Shown here: positions 18,966 through 27,884 of the stretch, piece by piece
Position numbering within the stretch: position 1 is the stretch's first letter
Layout: every line of letters begins with the position of its first letter
NCBI GenBank assembly: GCA_031374735.1
Contig: JANMGQ010000129.1
Span: 51,897-115,896 of the forward strand
Reading direction: 5' to 3'
From: JABFRJ01 sp031374735
Lineage (GTDB): Bacteria > Pseudomonadota > Alphaproteobacteria > Rhizobiales > Hyphomicrobiaceae
DNA length: 64,000 bases
Notes under the pieces: model-generated
The model's database searches: none
The model's input: the letters and a program-made list of their open reading frames with translations, nothing else
What the model was told of the DNA's origin: nothing
Program-made: the position numbers and the translations under genes

Positions 18966-21425
18966 GTGCGAGCCCTGGCCTTATATTCGAGGCGCTTTTA
19001 CTGGTTTGCGGAACAGGCTCTGGCGCCGATGTCCGAGACCTTCTCAGACAATGGCGCGTACCAAATCTTGGCCGCGGCGTGCAGCCACGCGGTCGGTCTG
19101 CCGGGCGCGGGCTTGCAATGCATCGAGCGGTTGCCGGCATCATATGCGGATCTTCCGGCCGTCGTGGATCTGCGCCTCAAGCTGGTCGAAGCCGCCTCGC
19201 GGCTCAAGGCACACCGTGCCGAGTTGGCTGACGCCGCGCGGGCGCAGGACAAGTGGTTACGTGTTCGTGCCCTGATGGAGGGTGGCTTCCATGTGCCAGC
19301 GTTGAACGCCTGTCTCGACGAGCTGAAAACGAACAACGACGCGTTCGAGCCGAACTACCGCGCGGCGCAGTGCTACAATGCCATGCGCGCATTCGGTGAG
19401 GCCGTCCCTCATCTTGAGCGGGCCATAGCGCAGAGAAGCGAGCCCCGCTTTTTAGCCTTTTTGGAGCGCTTGCGCGAGCATCAAGCCAGCCGCCGTCATC
19501 TCGGCGACGTGCGCGGGGGAGAGTTGCTCGCTGATCCAGTCCTTGGACCAGTGTTATCGAGCAGGGCTTCGTGGGAACTTCTCTATGACGATCTCATGGT
19601 GCTGGACGCACGCGCCGCCGCGACGTTGGAGTCGCATCTGAGATTTCGCGAACGGCAAGCCAAGTTTATTGCCGCGCGCCGCACGATCGGCACCTCATGG
19701 GGCGAAGCGCTTGCCTCGCAACAACCGTCGAACGGCGGCAGCGTCGCTCTTGAAGAGGATGCCAAGGATGAGGCGTCGCCCGGAGACGCGGCCCTGCGCG
19801 CCTACGATTTTTTTAGTGCAATTCTGTGTGGTGACATGACGGCCCCGCATGAAGCGAACGCGGTGCGGGCCATCGATCGGTTGGTAGAGCTTGGCCGTAC
19901 CGACCTCGTGCTTGGAATTGCGTACGCGCTGGATACGTCGGCCTGGCCGGCGGTGTCTGACAAACTACAGTCCGTCGCCGTGCGTTTCGACCAGAGATTT
20001 GCCCGGCCCGATCGGTCGACAGAGATCACGCGAATTGGGGGAAATGGGGATGTCCCGACGTTCCGACCCGGCGTCGCCACTGCCGGTGTCGAAAGCCTGT
20101 TACCCGAGCCACATGAGGGGCCTGGTCTGCGTGGCGAGAACGTGTCGATTGTAATCTTATCGCAGAACCGCGTGCGCTTGACGCTGCGATTGCTGCGCTC
20201 GATTTCGGCGGCCATGCCCAACTTCCCCGGCGAGATTCTGATCTTCGACAATGGATCAGAACCCGGCGTCGTCGAACGGCTCGAACGCGAGGCGCAGCGG
20301 TCGGAGCTGCAAACCCGCATTGTGCGGTCGCCGGTGAATCTTGGGGTTGGACCTGGACGCAACGTGGCGTTTCAAGCCGTAACGAAGCCTTGGGTGTTGT
20401 CATTGGACAACGACATGGTGTGCCTTGCAGATCCATTTGCGGATGCGCAGCGCGTTTTTGAAAAGCTCGGCGCCAAATACATCAATTTTCCATTTCTCAA
20501 TCCGAATGATGTGACGAACTACGGTGTCGGCAAAGCCTGGTTCGTTGTCAACTCGGATGCCGGCACCTATTTGCGGCACGGCAACGCCATCGATTTAAAC
20601 CTGCAGGCCGCTCCAGAGCGACTCTCATCAGGCTTCTTTTCAAATCGCGTTTCAGGCGGCGCGGCGCTTTACAATGGGGCCGATTTCTATGCCCGCGGTG
20701 GTTTCGATCCGGCAATGAAGGTCGGCTATGAGGATACGGAATTTTCGATCCGGCTGTCCAAATCCGGCATCTACGTCGGCAATGTTCTGCGGCCGTATTT
20801 CTTTCATGCGCATGTGGAGGCGACTTCAGCGCAAGACCTTGCCACCGAGCAGCACCGCTTTGATCCAGCAACCTTATTTGCGTCGGCAGCCCGCATGGAG
20901 GCGGTCACCGGTTTGCCGATGGGAGATCCGTCAGCTACCGCGGCCGCAACGCGACACAAGCGATCGCGCTCGTCGAAGTCGGTGTATTTTGCGCCGATCA
21001 ATGATAGCACCGCCGACCGCAAAGCGGTCGCTCTTGTGCTGCCTTATCTGCCGGGGCCTTTGCAGGTCAGGTTTATGCGCGTCGCTGCAAGCTTGAGTGC
21101 CAATTATGAGTTGCACGTTTTCTACCGACACGAGTTCGCGACGGGACGGCGGCTGATGCTCAACGTCGCGTTTGCGGATGTGCTCGTTCTGCCTGAGGAA
21201 AATGCCGATCTGCTGTCTCTGGCGGACCCTATTGAACAGCTTTTGGCGTATGCGGATGCGGCGCTATTTTCGCCGCCAGTCTTGATCGTTGCTGAAAGCG
21301 ACGATGGGCGCCTCAACCTCGATGTAACCGCTCAGTTCCCTGCGGGTTCAGGCTCGATTCAGACATGCCGCGCGGATGAAATTGCGGTCTCAATCGGGAG
21401 CCTTCTTGCCCAGACGGCACGTTGA
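18966..21425 (+). CDS. family 2 glycosyltransferase with N-terminal helical repeat region
   Basis: An 819-residue protein. Residues 1-370 are helical and TPR-like (for example FEPNYRAAQCYNAMRAFGEAVPHLERAI). Residues about 390-640 are a GT2 domain: VSIVILSQNRVRLTLRLLRS at its start, the nucleotide-sugar DxD motif SLDNDMV, and GYEDTEFSIRLSKSG with the catalytic ED pair. The last 120 residues (KAVALVLPYLPGPLQVRFMRVAA onward) resemble the N-terminal lobe of a GT-B enzyme, but this is weak. The start is GTG with GGAG seven bases upstream; the first ATG is 21 codons later. It diverges from the His-rich paralogue, suggesting a shared glycan role. Confidence 0.82.
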   Translation: MRALALYSRRFYWFAEQALAPMSETFSDNGAYQILAAACSHAVGLPGAGLQCIERLPASYADLPAVVDLRLKLVEAASRLKAHRAELADAARAQDKWLRVRALMEGGFHVPALNACLDELKTNNDAFEPNYRAAQCYNAMRAFGEAVPHLERAIAQRSEPRFLAFLERLREHQASRRHLGDVRGGELLADPVLGPVLSSRASWELLYDDLMVLDARAAATLESHLRFRERQAKFIAARRTIGTSWGEALASQQPSNGGSVALEEDAKDEASPGDAALRAYDFFSAILCGDMTAPHEANAVRAIDRLVELGRTDLVLGIAYALDTSAWPAVSDKLQSVAVRFDQRFARPDRSTEITRIGGNGDVPTFRPGVATAGVESLLPEPHEGPGLRGENVSIVILSQNRVRLTLRLLRSISAAMPNFPGEILIFDNGSEPGVVERLEREAQRSELQTRIVRSPVNLGVGPGRNVAFQAVTKPWVLSLDNDMVCLADPFADAQRVFEKLGAKYINFPFLNPNDVTNYGVGKAWFVVNSDAGTYLRHGNAIDLNLQAAPERLSSGFFSNRVSGGAALYNGADFYARGGFDPAMKVGYEDTEFSIRLSKSGIYVGNVLRPYFFHAHVEATSAQDLATEQHRFDPATLFASAARMEAVTGLPMGDPSATAAATRHKRSRSSKSVYFAPINDSTADRKAVALVLPYLPGPLQVRFMRVAASLSANYELHVFYRHEFATGRRLMLNVAFADVLVLPEENADLLSLADPIEQLLAYADAALFSPPVLIVAESDDGRLNLDVTAQFPAGSGSIQTCRADEIAVSIGSLLAQTAR

Positions 21426-21601
21426 CCCGCATGCGAACGCCTGCCATTGAGCGGCTGCCGACAGCCCGTGGTCTTTCGCGTTCCAAGGCGAGATGACCGA
21501 GGAGACGACGGCGCGAACGCTGTCCAAAGGCGATTTTAATGCTCAATCACCAATCGACATCGCACAGCCGGGCGCGGCTGACGTGCCTTGAAGCCACCCA
21601 C

Positions 21602-22045
21602 TCAGGCCGCGATGCGGAGCAGCTTGGCAGCCGGCGCCTTGGCATGTGGCTTGGCGATTTTTGCGGTCACGGGCAAAGCGATGATGTTGTTGCGCGGCTT
21701 CGGTCGCGTCTTTGCAGCCAGATGCTTGGCTGGCAGATAAACGCTGCGCGCGCTGACCGTCGATTTGACCTCCGTCGGTTTTTTCGGTCGACGCGTGGCG
21801 CTCTTGGCCGGCGTGATCTTGGCAATGCGCGGTTTCTTGCCGACAGGCACGTTCAGTTTGGCCTGACAGGCAATGCGCGCGGCCAACATGCGCGGCAATT
21901 GCGGTTGATGCAGTTGCACCTCGATCTGTGGCGCAACGACAACCGATGGCGGTTCAGCGATGATCACGACGGCGGGCGCAGTCCACGTGAACAGCGCGCG
22001 AACTTTTGCGCTGATCTGCGCCAGCCATCCGGTTGAAATCGGCAT
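21602..22045 (-). CDS. small basic hypothetical protein
   Basis: A 147-residue protein. The ATG has GGAGG seven bases upstream, which supports real translation. After a short hydrophobic stretch (about residues 19-38, LFTWTAPAVVIIAEPPSVVV) the rest is rich in Lys, Pro and Ala with repeated KPR/AKP patterns and very few acidic residues. It could bind nucleic acid, membrane or peptidoglycan, but nothing identifies a family. It lies alone, divergent from trpS across about 160 bases. Composition bias means the case rests on the ribosome site and intact frame. Confidence 0.5.
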   Translation of the reverse strand: MPISTGWLAQISAKVRALFTWTAPAVVIIAEPPSVVVAPQIEVQLHQPQLPRMLAARIACQAKLNVPVGKKPRIAKITPAKSATRRPKKPTEVKSTVSARSVYLPAKHLAAKTRPKPRNNIIALPVTAKIAKPHAKAPAAKLLRIAA

Positions 22046-22208
22046 AGGCAATCCTCCGGTGTTCAGCCCACTCAGGCCGAGTTCTTCCAGGCGAGCGACC
22101 AGTATGGACGAGGACGCCTTGCCAAAGCGTTAAGCGCCGTATCATGGCGACACAGACATCTGTTTGAAGCCTCAACTTGGCCGGGGCTCCGGCCTGAAGG
22201 ACCATCCC

Positions 22209-23240
22209 ATGACCTTTTCCCCCCGCGTTTTCTCCGGCATGCAGCCGACCGGCAACCTGCATCTGGGCAACTACCTCGGCGCCCTCACGCGCTGGGTCGA
22301 GATGCAGGACACGCACGAATGCATCTATTGCGTCGTCGACTTGCACGCGATCACCGTGCCGCAGGATCCGGCCGAGCTGAAAAAGGCCATCCGTGACGTG
22401 ACGGCGGCCTATATCGCGGCCGGTCTCGACACGAAGAAGGCGATCATCTTCAACCAGTCGCAAGTGGCCGAGCACGCCGAACTCGCCTGGATCTTCAACT
22501 GCACGGCTCGTCTCGGCTGGTTAAACAAGATGACCCAGTTCAAGGAGAAGGCCGGCAAGGACCGCGAGAATGTGTCGATCGGGCTGTTCGACTATCCCGT
22601 GCTGATGGCGGCCGACATTCTGGTCTATCGCGCGACGCACGTGCCCGTGGGCGAAGACCAGCGCCAGCATCTGGAGTTGACCCGCAACATCGCGCAGAAA
22701 TTCAACAAGGACTTTGCCCCGGCGATCGCGGCGGCAGGTCTCAAGGACGGCGCGTTCCCGCTGACCGAGCCTGTCATCATGGGGCCTGCGACGCGCATTA
22801 TGAGTCTGCGCGATGGCACCAAGAAAATGTCGAAGTCCGACCCGTCGGATCTCTCGCGCATCAACATGACCGACGACGCTGATACGATCGCCAAGAAGTT
22901 CGCCAAGGCGAAGACCGATGCCGAGGGCATTCCGAGCGAAGAAGCCGGCCTCGAAAACCGCCCCGAGGCCGACAATCTCGTCGGCATCTACGCGGCGCTG
23001 TCGACCAAGTCCAAGGCAGATATCCTCGGCGAGTTCGGCGGCGCGCAGTTCTCGGCCTTCAAGAAGGCGCTGACCGAGTTGGCGGTCGCGAAGTTGTCGC
23101 CTGTGAACGATGAGATGCGTCGCCTCTCGTCCGATCCGGCGGAGATCGACCGCATCCTGATCGACGGCGCGAAGCGCGCACGTGCCATCGCAGCCCCGAT
23201 TCTGAAGCAGACGAAAGAGATCATCGGGTTTATCGGGTGA
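22209..23240 (+). CDS. trpS: tryptophan--tRNA ligase
   Basis: A 343-residue class I synthetase of usual length. The N-terminus FSGMQPTGNLHLGNYLGAL carries the HIGH-equivalent HLGN, YPVLMAADILVYRATHVPVGEDQ forms the active-site region, and TKKMSKSDPSD is the KMSKS loop. The first in-frame Met is 15 codons earlier, but the chosen ATG matches family N-termini. The enzyme charges tRNA-Trp. The oligopeptidase gene follows after 66 bases on the same strand. Confidence 0.97.
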   Translation: MTFSPRVFSGMQPTGNLHLGNYLGALTRWVEMQDTHECIYCVVDLHAITVPQDPAELKKAIRDVTAAYIAAGLDTKKAIIFNQSQVAEHAELAWIFNCTARLGWLNKMTQFKEKAGKDRENVSIGLFDYPVLMAADILVYRATHVPVGEDQRQHLELTRNIAQKFNKDFAPAIAAAGLKDGAFPLTEPVIMGPATRIMSLRDGTKKMSKSDPSDLSRINMTDDADTIAKKFAKAKTDAEGIPSEEAGLENRPEADNLVGIYAALSTKSKADILGEFGGAQFSAFKKALTELAVAKLSPVNDEMRRLSSDPAEIDRILIDGAKRARAIAAPILKQTKEIIGFIG

Positions 23241-23306
23241 GTGCGCCTTTGACGAGCGCAGCCAAAACGTGGTTGTGCTGGCTTGAACGAGACATCGAGG
23301 ACTGAG

Positions 23307-25148
23307 ATGATCGCCTCCAATACCGACCTCGTCCAAGCCGCCAGCGCCGCTCAATCCGACGGGCGCAGCGTTGATCTCGGCGCCATGCCTGAATGGAACC
23401 TGGCAGATCTCTATCCAGCCATCGACGCGCCTGAAGTCGCGGCCGATCTTGCGAAAGCGGCGCGCGACGCGGCGCACATCAAGTCGAGCTATCAGGGTAA
23501 GCTCGCCGATCTCGCCAAGTCTGGCGGCGTGGCCTTGGCGGCGTCCGTGCAGGCCTATGAGCAGTTGTCGGATCTGATCGGCCGGCTCGGCTCCTACGCG
23601 GGCTTGCTCTATGCAGCCGACACAGCCGATCCCGGGCGTGCCAAGTTCTACGGCGACATCCAGGAGAAGATCACGGCGCTGACGACGGACCTGATTTTCT
23701 TTGAATTGGAGATCAATCAGATCGATGACGCCACCCTCGCCGCGGCGCTCAAGGACCCGGTACTGGCCCGCTACAAGCCATGGTTTGACGACCTGCGCAA
23801 AGAAAAGCCGTTCCAGCTTGAAGAAAAACTCGAGCAGGTGTTCCATGAGAAGTCGACGACGTCGCGCGCATCGTGGAACCGGCTGTTCAACGAGACGATG
23901 ACGGCGTTGCGATTCGATGTCGAAGGCGAGCCGGGTCCGACGGCGCTCGAGCCGACGCTCAATATGCTGACCAACGCCGATGGCAAGAAGCGGCAGGCGG
24001 CGGCGGAAGCCTTGGCGAAGGTGTTCAAGGACAACATCCGCCTGTTCACCTTGCTGACCAACACGCTCGCCAAGGACAAGGAAATTTCCGATCGCTGGCG
24101 CGGCTTCAAGGACGTCGCCGACAGCCGGCACTTGGCCAATCGCGTCGAACGCGAGGTCGTGGATGCGCTGGTGACGGCCGTGCGCGCGGCCTATCCGCAG
24201 ACGGCGCATCGCTATTACGCCATGAAGGCCAAGTGGCTCGGCAAAGCCAAGCTCGCGCACTGGGACCGCAACGCGCCGCTGCCTGAAAAGCCCGAGCGCG
24301 TCATGACCTGGGCCGATGCCGAGCGCACGGTGCTGACGGCCTACGCCGGCTTCGCGCCAGAGATGAGCAGCATCGCGAAAAAGTTCTTCGACAGCAGTTG
24401 GATCGATGCCCCCGTGCGCGAGGGCAAATCGCCGGGTGCCTTCTCGCATCCGACCGTGCCATCAGCGCATCCGTTCATTCTCATGAACTATCAGGGCAAG
24501 CCGCGCGATGTCATGACGCTCGCGCACGAACTCGGCCATGGCGTCCATCAGGTGCTGGCTGCGCCGCAAGGCCCGCTGCTGGCGCCGACGCCGCTGACGC
24601 TGGCTGAGACAGCCTCTGTGTTCGGCGAAATGCTGACGTTCAAGGCGCTGCTCGCCGAGACTACCGATCCGCGCGAGCGCAAAGCGCTGATGGCCGGCAA
24701 GGTCGAGGATATGATCAACACGGTGGCGCGCCAGATCGCGTTCTATTCCTTCGAGCGCAAAGTGCACGAGGCGCGCAAGGCGGGTGAATTGACGTCCGAG
24801 CAACTCGGCGAGTTTTGGCTGGAGGTGCAGCGCGAAAGCCTCGGGCCGTCGGTCGAGCTGCACGCGGGCTACGAGAATTTCTGGGCCTATATCCCGCACT
24901 TTATTCACTCGCCGTTCTACGTCTACGCCTATGCCTTTGGTGATTGCCTCGTGAACTCGCTCTATGGCCTCTATCAAGAGGCGCACCCGGGCTTCGTCGA
25001 CAAGTACTTTGCCCTGTTGAAGGCCGGCGGCTCGAAGCACCACTCCGAGCTGCTGGCCCCGTTCGGCCTCGACGCGCGGGACCCCGCCTTCTGGGGCAAG
25101 GGCCTCAAGGTGCTGTCCGGTATGATCGACGAGTTGGAGAAGATGTGA
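23307..25148 (+). CDS. pepF: M3 family oligoendopeptidase F
   Basis: A 613-residue zinc metallopeptidase. The HExxH motif lies in TLAHELGHGVHQ (His407, Glu408, His411), with the third zinc-ligand Glu downstream in LAETASVFGEML. The helical N-terminal domain (AEWNLADLYPAIDAPEVA) and C-terminal segment (FWAYIPHFIHSPFYVYAYAFG) match PepF. The ATG has GAGG six bases before it. It degrades short cytoplasmic peptides. No signal peptide is present. Confidence 0.94.
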   Translation: MIASNTDLVQAASAAQSDGRSVDLGAMPEWNLADLYPAIDAPEVAADLAKAARDAAHIKSSYQGKLADLAKSGGVALAASVQAYEQLSDLIGRLGSYAGLLYAADTADPGRAKFYGDIQEKITALTTDLIFFELEINQIDDATLAAALKDPVLARYKPWFDDLRKEKPFQLEEKLEQVFHEKSTTSRASWNRLFNETMTALRFDVEGEPGPTALEPTLNMLTNADGKKRQAAAEALAKVFKDNIRLFTLLTNTLAKDKEISDRWRGFKDVADSRHLANRVEREVVDALVTAVRAAYPQTAHRYYAMKAKWLGKAKLAHWDRNAPLPEKPERVMTWADAERTVLTAYAGFAPEMSSIAKKFFDSSWIDAPVREGKSPGAFSHPTVPSAHPFILMNYQGKPRDVMTLAHELGHGVHQVLAAPQGPLLAPTPLTLAETASVFGEMLTFKALLAETTDPRERKALMAGKVEDMINTVARQIAFYSFERKVHEARKAGELTSEQLGEFWLEVQRESLGPSVELHAGYENFWAYIPHFIHSPFYVYAYAFGDCLVNSLYGLYQEAHPGFVDKYFALLKAGGSKHHSELLAPFGLDARDPAFWGKGLKVLSGMIDELEKM

Positions 25149-25362
25149 GGGTGGTCGAGGCAACTTGACCAACGTGCGGCGCCGCTTTTCTAGAAAGCGC
25201 CGTCAACCGAATCAATCTGTGTCGATTTCCAGACGCTGGTAAACCTTCTGTCAATGCCTTGGCGGCATGATCTTTCAAACGCTGTCGTGTGTGCGGTGAA
25301 AAGGACCGAGACACGAAAAACAAAGGGGCCAGCGCCCCCAAGAACATCGCCAAGGTGCCTCC

Positions 25363-26013
25363 ATGTCGCTCGTACAGCCGTCTCGGCCCAATGCTCAGCC
25401 CATGTTCGCGCGGCGCGCGGCGGGGCTGCTGTCAAAGATCGCGCCGGATCGTCGGCGTCATAAGCGCGTGGCCGTCACGCTGCTTGGCCGGTTCATGCGC
25501 GAGAACCGGCAGGAGTATCCCTGCAAGCTCATTGATATCTCCGTCGGTGGCGCCGCCATGATGTCGCCGGTCGATGTGGCGATGGATGAGCGCATCGTCG
25601 CCTATTTCGACCAACTCGGCGGCCTCGAAGGCACAGTCGTGCGCCAGATTAACGGCGGCTTCGGTTTGAAGCTGATTGCGACGCCGCACAAACGCGAAAA
25701 GCTCGCGGCACAGCTGACCTTTATCATCAATCGGCCCCACCTCGGCGACTTCGCTGAACGCCGTCACGAGCGCATGCGGCCCAAGAACGCGACGCAGAGC
25801 CTGACGCTTGTCGAGGGTCTGACAATTTCGTGTCAGGTCATCGATTTCTCGCTGTCTGGCGCGTTCATCGCAACGCCGGCGCGCCCCGAACTTGGCACCG
25901 AAATCAAGCTCGGCAATGTGCGCTGCAAAGTCATCCGCCATCGGGCCGAAGGCATCGCGGTGCAGTTCATTGACGTCCAGCAGCCCAACGCCTTGAGAAA
26001 GTATTTCGGCTGA
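25363..26013 (+). CDS. tandem PilZ domain protein
   Basis: A 216-residue protein with two PilZ-like units. The first has RRRHKR and DISVGGAA (about residues 27-70), and the second has RRHERM and DFSLSGAF (about residues 128-172). The RxxxR plus (D/N)xSxxG combination is the c-di-GMP-binding signature. The first unit retains it fully; the second has Ser-Leu-Ser-Gly and may be weaker. No membrane segment or output domain is visible, so it probably acts as a cytoplasmic c-di-GMP adaptor. The pairing with the next gene, a transglutaminase-like peptidase, occurs in related bacteria, but a functional link is not shown. Confidence 0.85.
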   Translation: MSLVQPSRPNAQPMFARRAAGLLSKIAPDRRRHKRVAVTLLGRFMRENRQEYPCKLIDISVGGAAMMSPVDVAMDERIVAYFDQLGGLEGTVVRQINGGFGLKLIATPHKREKLAAQLTFIINRPHLGDFAERRHERMRPKNATQSLTLVEGLTISCQVIDFSLSGAFIATPARPELGTEIKLGNVRCKVIRHRAEGIAVQFIDVQQPNALRKYFG

Positions 26014-26136
26014 GCGCGCCACGGTTTCACGAAACCTTTGCCGCAATGCCGTGTGAGTGTCCCCCAGTGTCTGTGACGCGTTGCGTATCTGTCCAGGCCT
26101 GACCGTTGTCGAGTTTTCCGAGAAGGAAGCGGTCCC

Positions 26137-26787
26137 GTGCGCGTCGTTTTGTTGTCAGTGCTGTTTGCTTTGGGCGTCGGTGGCTCTGTCGCCGTGGCCG
26201 AGCCGTCAAATCCGAGCGCCTCGCAGGAGCGCGGCTCGCCTTACCTGCGCGTGTTCGGTGTCACCCAGCCGCCTTACGGCTTCGTCGACTTCTGTAACCG
26301 CGAGCCGACTGAGTGCCGCGAAGGCGCACTTGAGGATGGCCGTCGCGCGGGCAATGCGGCCGAACTCGCCGAGCTTTCAAAGCTCAACAAGCGCATCAAC
26401 AAGGAGATAGAACCGGTCTCTGATATGGACAACTACGGCGTCCAGGAGCACTGGGCCTTGCCGCGCAATGGTCGCGGCGACTGCGAGGACTACGCGTTGC
26501 TCAAGCGCCAACAGTTGATGCGCGTCGGCTGGCCCGCCAGCGCGATGCTGATGACCGTGGTGCTGGATGAAAAGAACGAAGGCCATGCCGTGCTGACGGT
26601 GCGCACCGTTTCGGGCGACTATGTGCTCGACAACAAGACCGACGAGATGAAGCTCTGGCACAAGACGCCCTATCATTTCATCATGCGCCAGTCGTATCTC
26701 AATCCGAAATTGTGGATGTCCTTGGATCCCAAGGAGGCCATGCCCTCCGTCCCCATGGCCGGCGTGAAGTCGACACAGGGCAAGTGA
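26137..26787 (+). CDS. transglutaminase-like cysteine peptidase (BTLCP family)
   Basis: A 216-residue protein. The start is GTG with AAGGAAG upstream, followed by a signal peptide ending near VAVAEPSN. The catalytic triad of the family is visible: Cys116 in GRGDCEDYALLK, His150 in NEGHAVLTVR and Asp165 in DYVLDNKTD. Family members are periplasmic; the best-known relative, LapG, cleaves a surface adhesin under c-di-GMP control, while many alphaproteobacterial members have no known substrate. Here it stands next to a PilZ protein and no LapD-type gene is nearby. Confidence 0.88.
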   Translation: MRVVLLSVLFALGVGGSVAVAEPSNPSASQERGSPYLRVFGVTQPPYGFVDFCNREPTECREGALEDGRRAGNAAELAELSKLNKRINKEIEPVSDMDNYGVQEHWALPRNGRGDCEDYALLKRQQLMRVGWPASAMLMTVVLDEKNEGHAVLTVRTVSGDYVLDNKTDEMKLWHKTPYHFIMRQSYLNPKLWMSLDPKEAMPSVPMAGVKSTQGK

Positions 26788-26909
26788 ACCTCGGGGCAAG
26801 TAAACTTCTGTCCCTTCCGCTTGTGCTGATAAACATACATCCGATCTGCCGCCTCGACGCTGCCACGGCCTCTCGCTAGAAGCCCGTTCGGGTGACGAGG
26901 AGGCGGACG

Positions 26910-27791
26910 ATGCTGGGGCAGATGCGCACGCTGTGGAATGCGTTGTACGATCTGTTCGCGGACAGCGGCTTCTCCATGGCTGGAGCGGTAGCATTCTCGT
27001 TTGTGCTAGCCTTGTTTCCGTTTTGTATATTTCTCGGCGCATTCGCCGGGTACTTTGGCGGCGAACAGCTCGCCAAGGCAGCTGTCGAGCAGCTGTTTAA
27101 CGTCGTGCCGCCGGCGGTAGCGCAAGTGCTGGAGCCGGAGGTTATGGCGGTCATGGGCCGCAGCCGCTTCGGCCTGCTGACGGTTGGTGCGCTCATCGCC
27201 CTGTTTTTCGCGACGAGCGCGGTCGAAAGCCTGCGGGCAGCGCTGAATGTCGCCTATCGCGAGAAGGAGACCAAGAGTTATCCCGCCTGTCTGCTGCAGA
27301 GCATGGTGCTGGTGCTGCTGTCGGCGCTTGGGATGCTCGCAATTGCCTGGGGGGTGGTCGTCGGGCCGAAGCTGATGAGCAACATCAAGCCGCTGTGGCT
27401 GTTATGGCTCGCTGACCGGACCTGGACGGCGTTGTTCATGCGATATGTCATTGTGATCACGATCATAGCCGCGCAACTGATCACGTATCACTTGTGGCTC
27501 GCGGCCGGCCACCGGCGGCTGATGGACGTGTGGCCGGGCGTGGCCTTGTCGATGCTGCTTTGGATCCTGTCGGCGCAGCTCTTTGGCAACTGGCTGCAAT
27601 TCAACGACTATTCCAGGTTTTACGCGGGGCTGACCTCGATCATGAGCGCGCTCGTGTTTTTCCAGGTGACGGCCATAGTCATTATCCTGGGCGCTGAGTT
27701 GAACCGGGCCATGATGACCGTGCGCCATCGTCGTGAGGAAGGGTTAGCGCAGAGTGACGGGGCCGCACTGCTGCCGGACGAGAGTGTGTGA
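26910..27791 (+). CDS. YihY/virulence factor BrkB family membrane protein
   Basis: A 293-residue protein with about six membrane segments. The opening (DLFADSGFSMAGAVAFSFVLALFPFCIFLGA) and a later RSRFGLLTVGALIALFFATSAVESLRAALNVAY are typical of the YihY/BrkB family. The ATG follows GAGGAGG at six bases; a GTG 18 bases upstream would leave the ribosome site inside the gene. The family is widespread in inner membranes without an agreed function. Confidence 0.88.
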   Translation: MLGQMRTLWNALYDLFADSGFSMAGAVAFSFVLALFPFCIFLGAFAGYFGGEQLAKAAVEQLFNVVPPAVAQVLEPEVMAVMGRSRFGLLTVGALIALFFATSAVESLRAALNVAYREKETKSYPACLLQSMVLVLLSALGMLAIAWGVVVGPKLMSNIKPLWLLWLADRTWTALFMRYVIVITIIAAQLITYHLWLAAGHRRLMDVWPGVALSMLLWILSAQLFGNWLQFNDYSRFYAGLTSIMSALVFFQVTAIVIILGAELNRAMMTVRHRREEGLAQSDGAALLPDESV

Positions 27792-27884
27792 TGCTGTGTC
27801 GAACAGGTCATGGAAAAGACCGGCCAATCATGGCAAAAGCTGTGCGAACCTGCTTCGCCCAACACGGGTCGCCTTGGAGCTTCA

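Noticed and set aside
22521..24449. 642-codon open frame on the minus strand across trpS and the oligopeptidase gene
   Set aside because: It is antisense to two certain genes with strong family motifs and its translation is Arg/Leu/Gly-biased with no recognisable domain; long antisense frames are expected in GC-rich DNA.
25177..25202. Hairpin after the oligopeptidase gene as an intrinsic terminator
   Set aside because: Only a six-base perfect stem and no T-tract follow.
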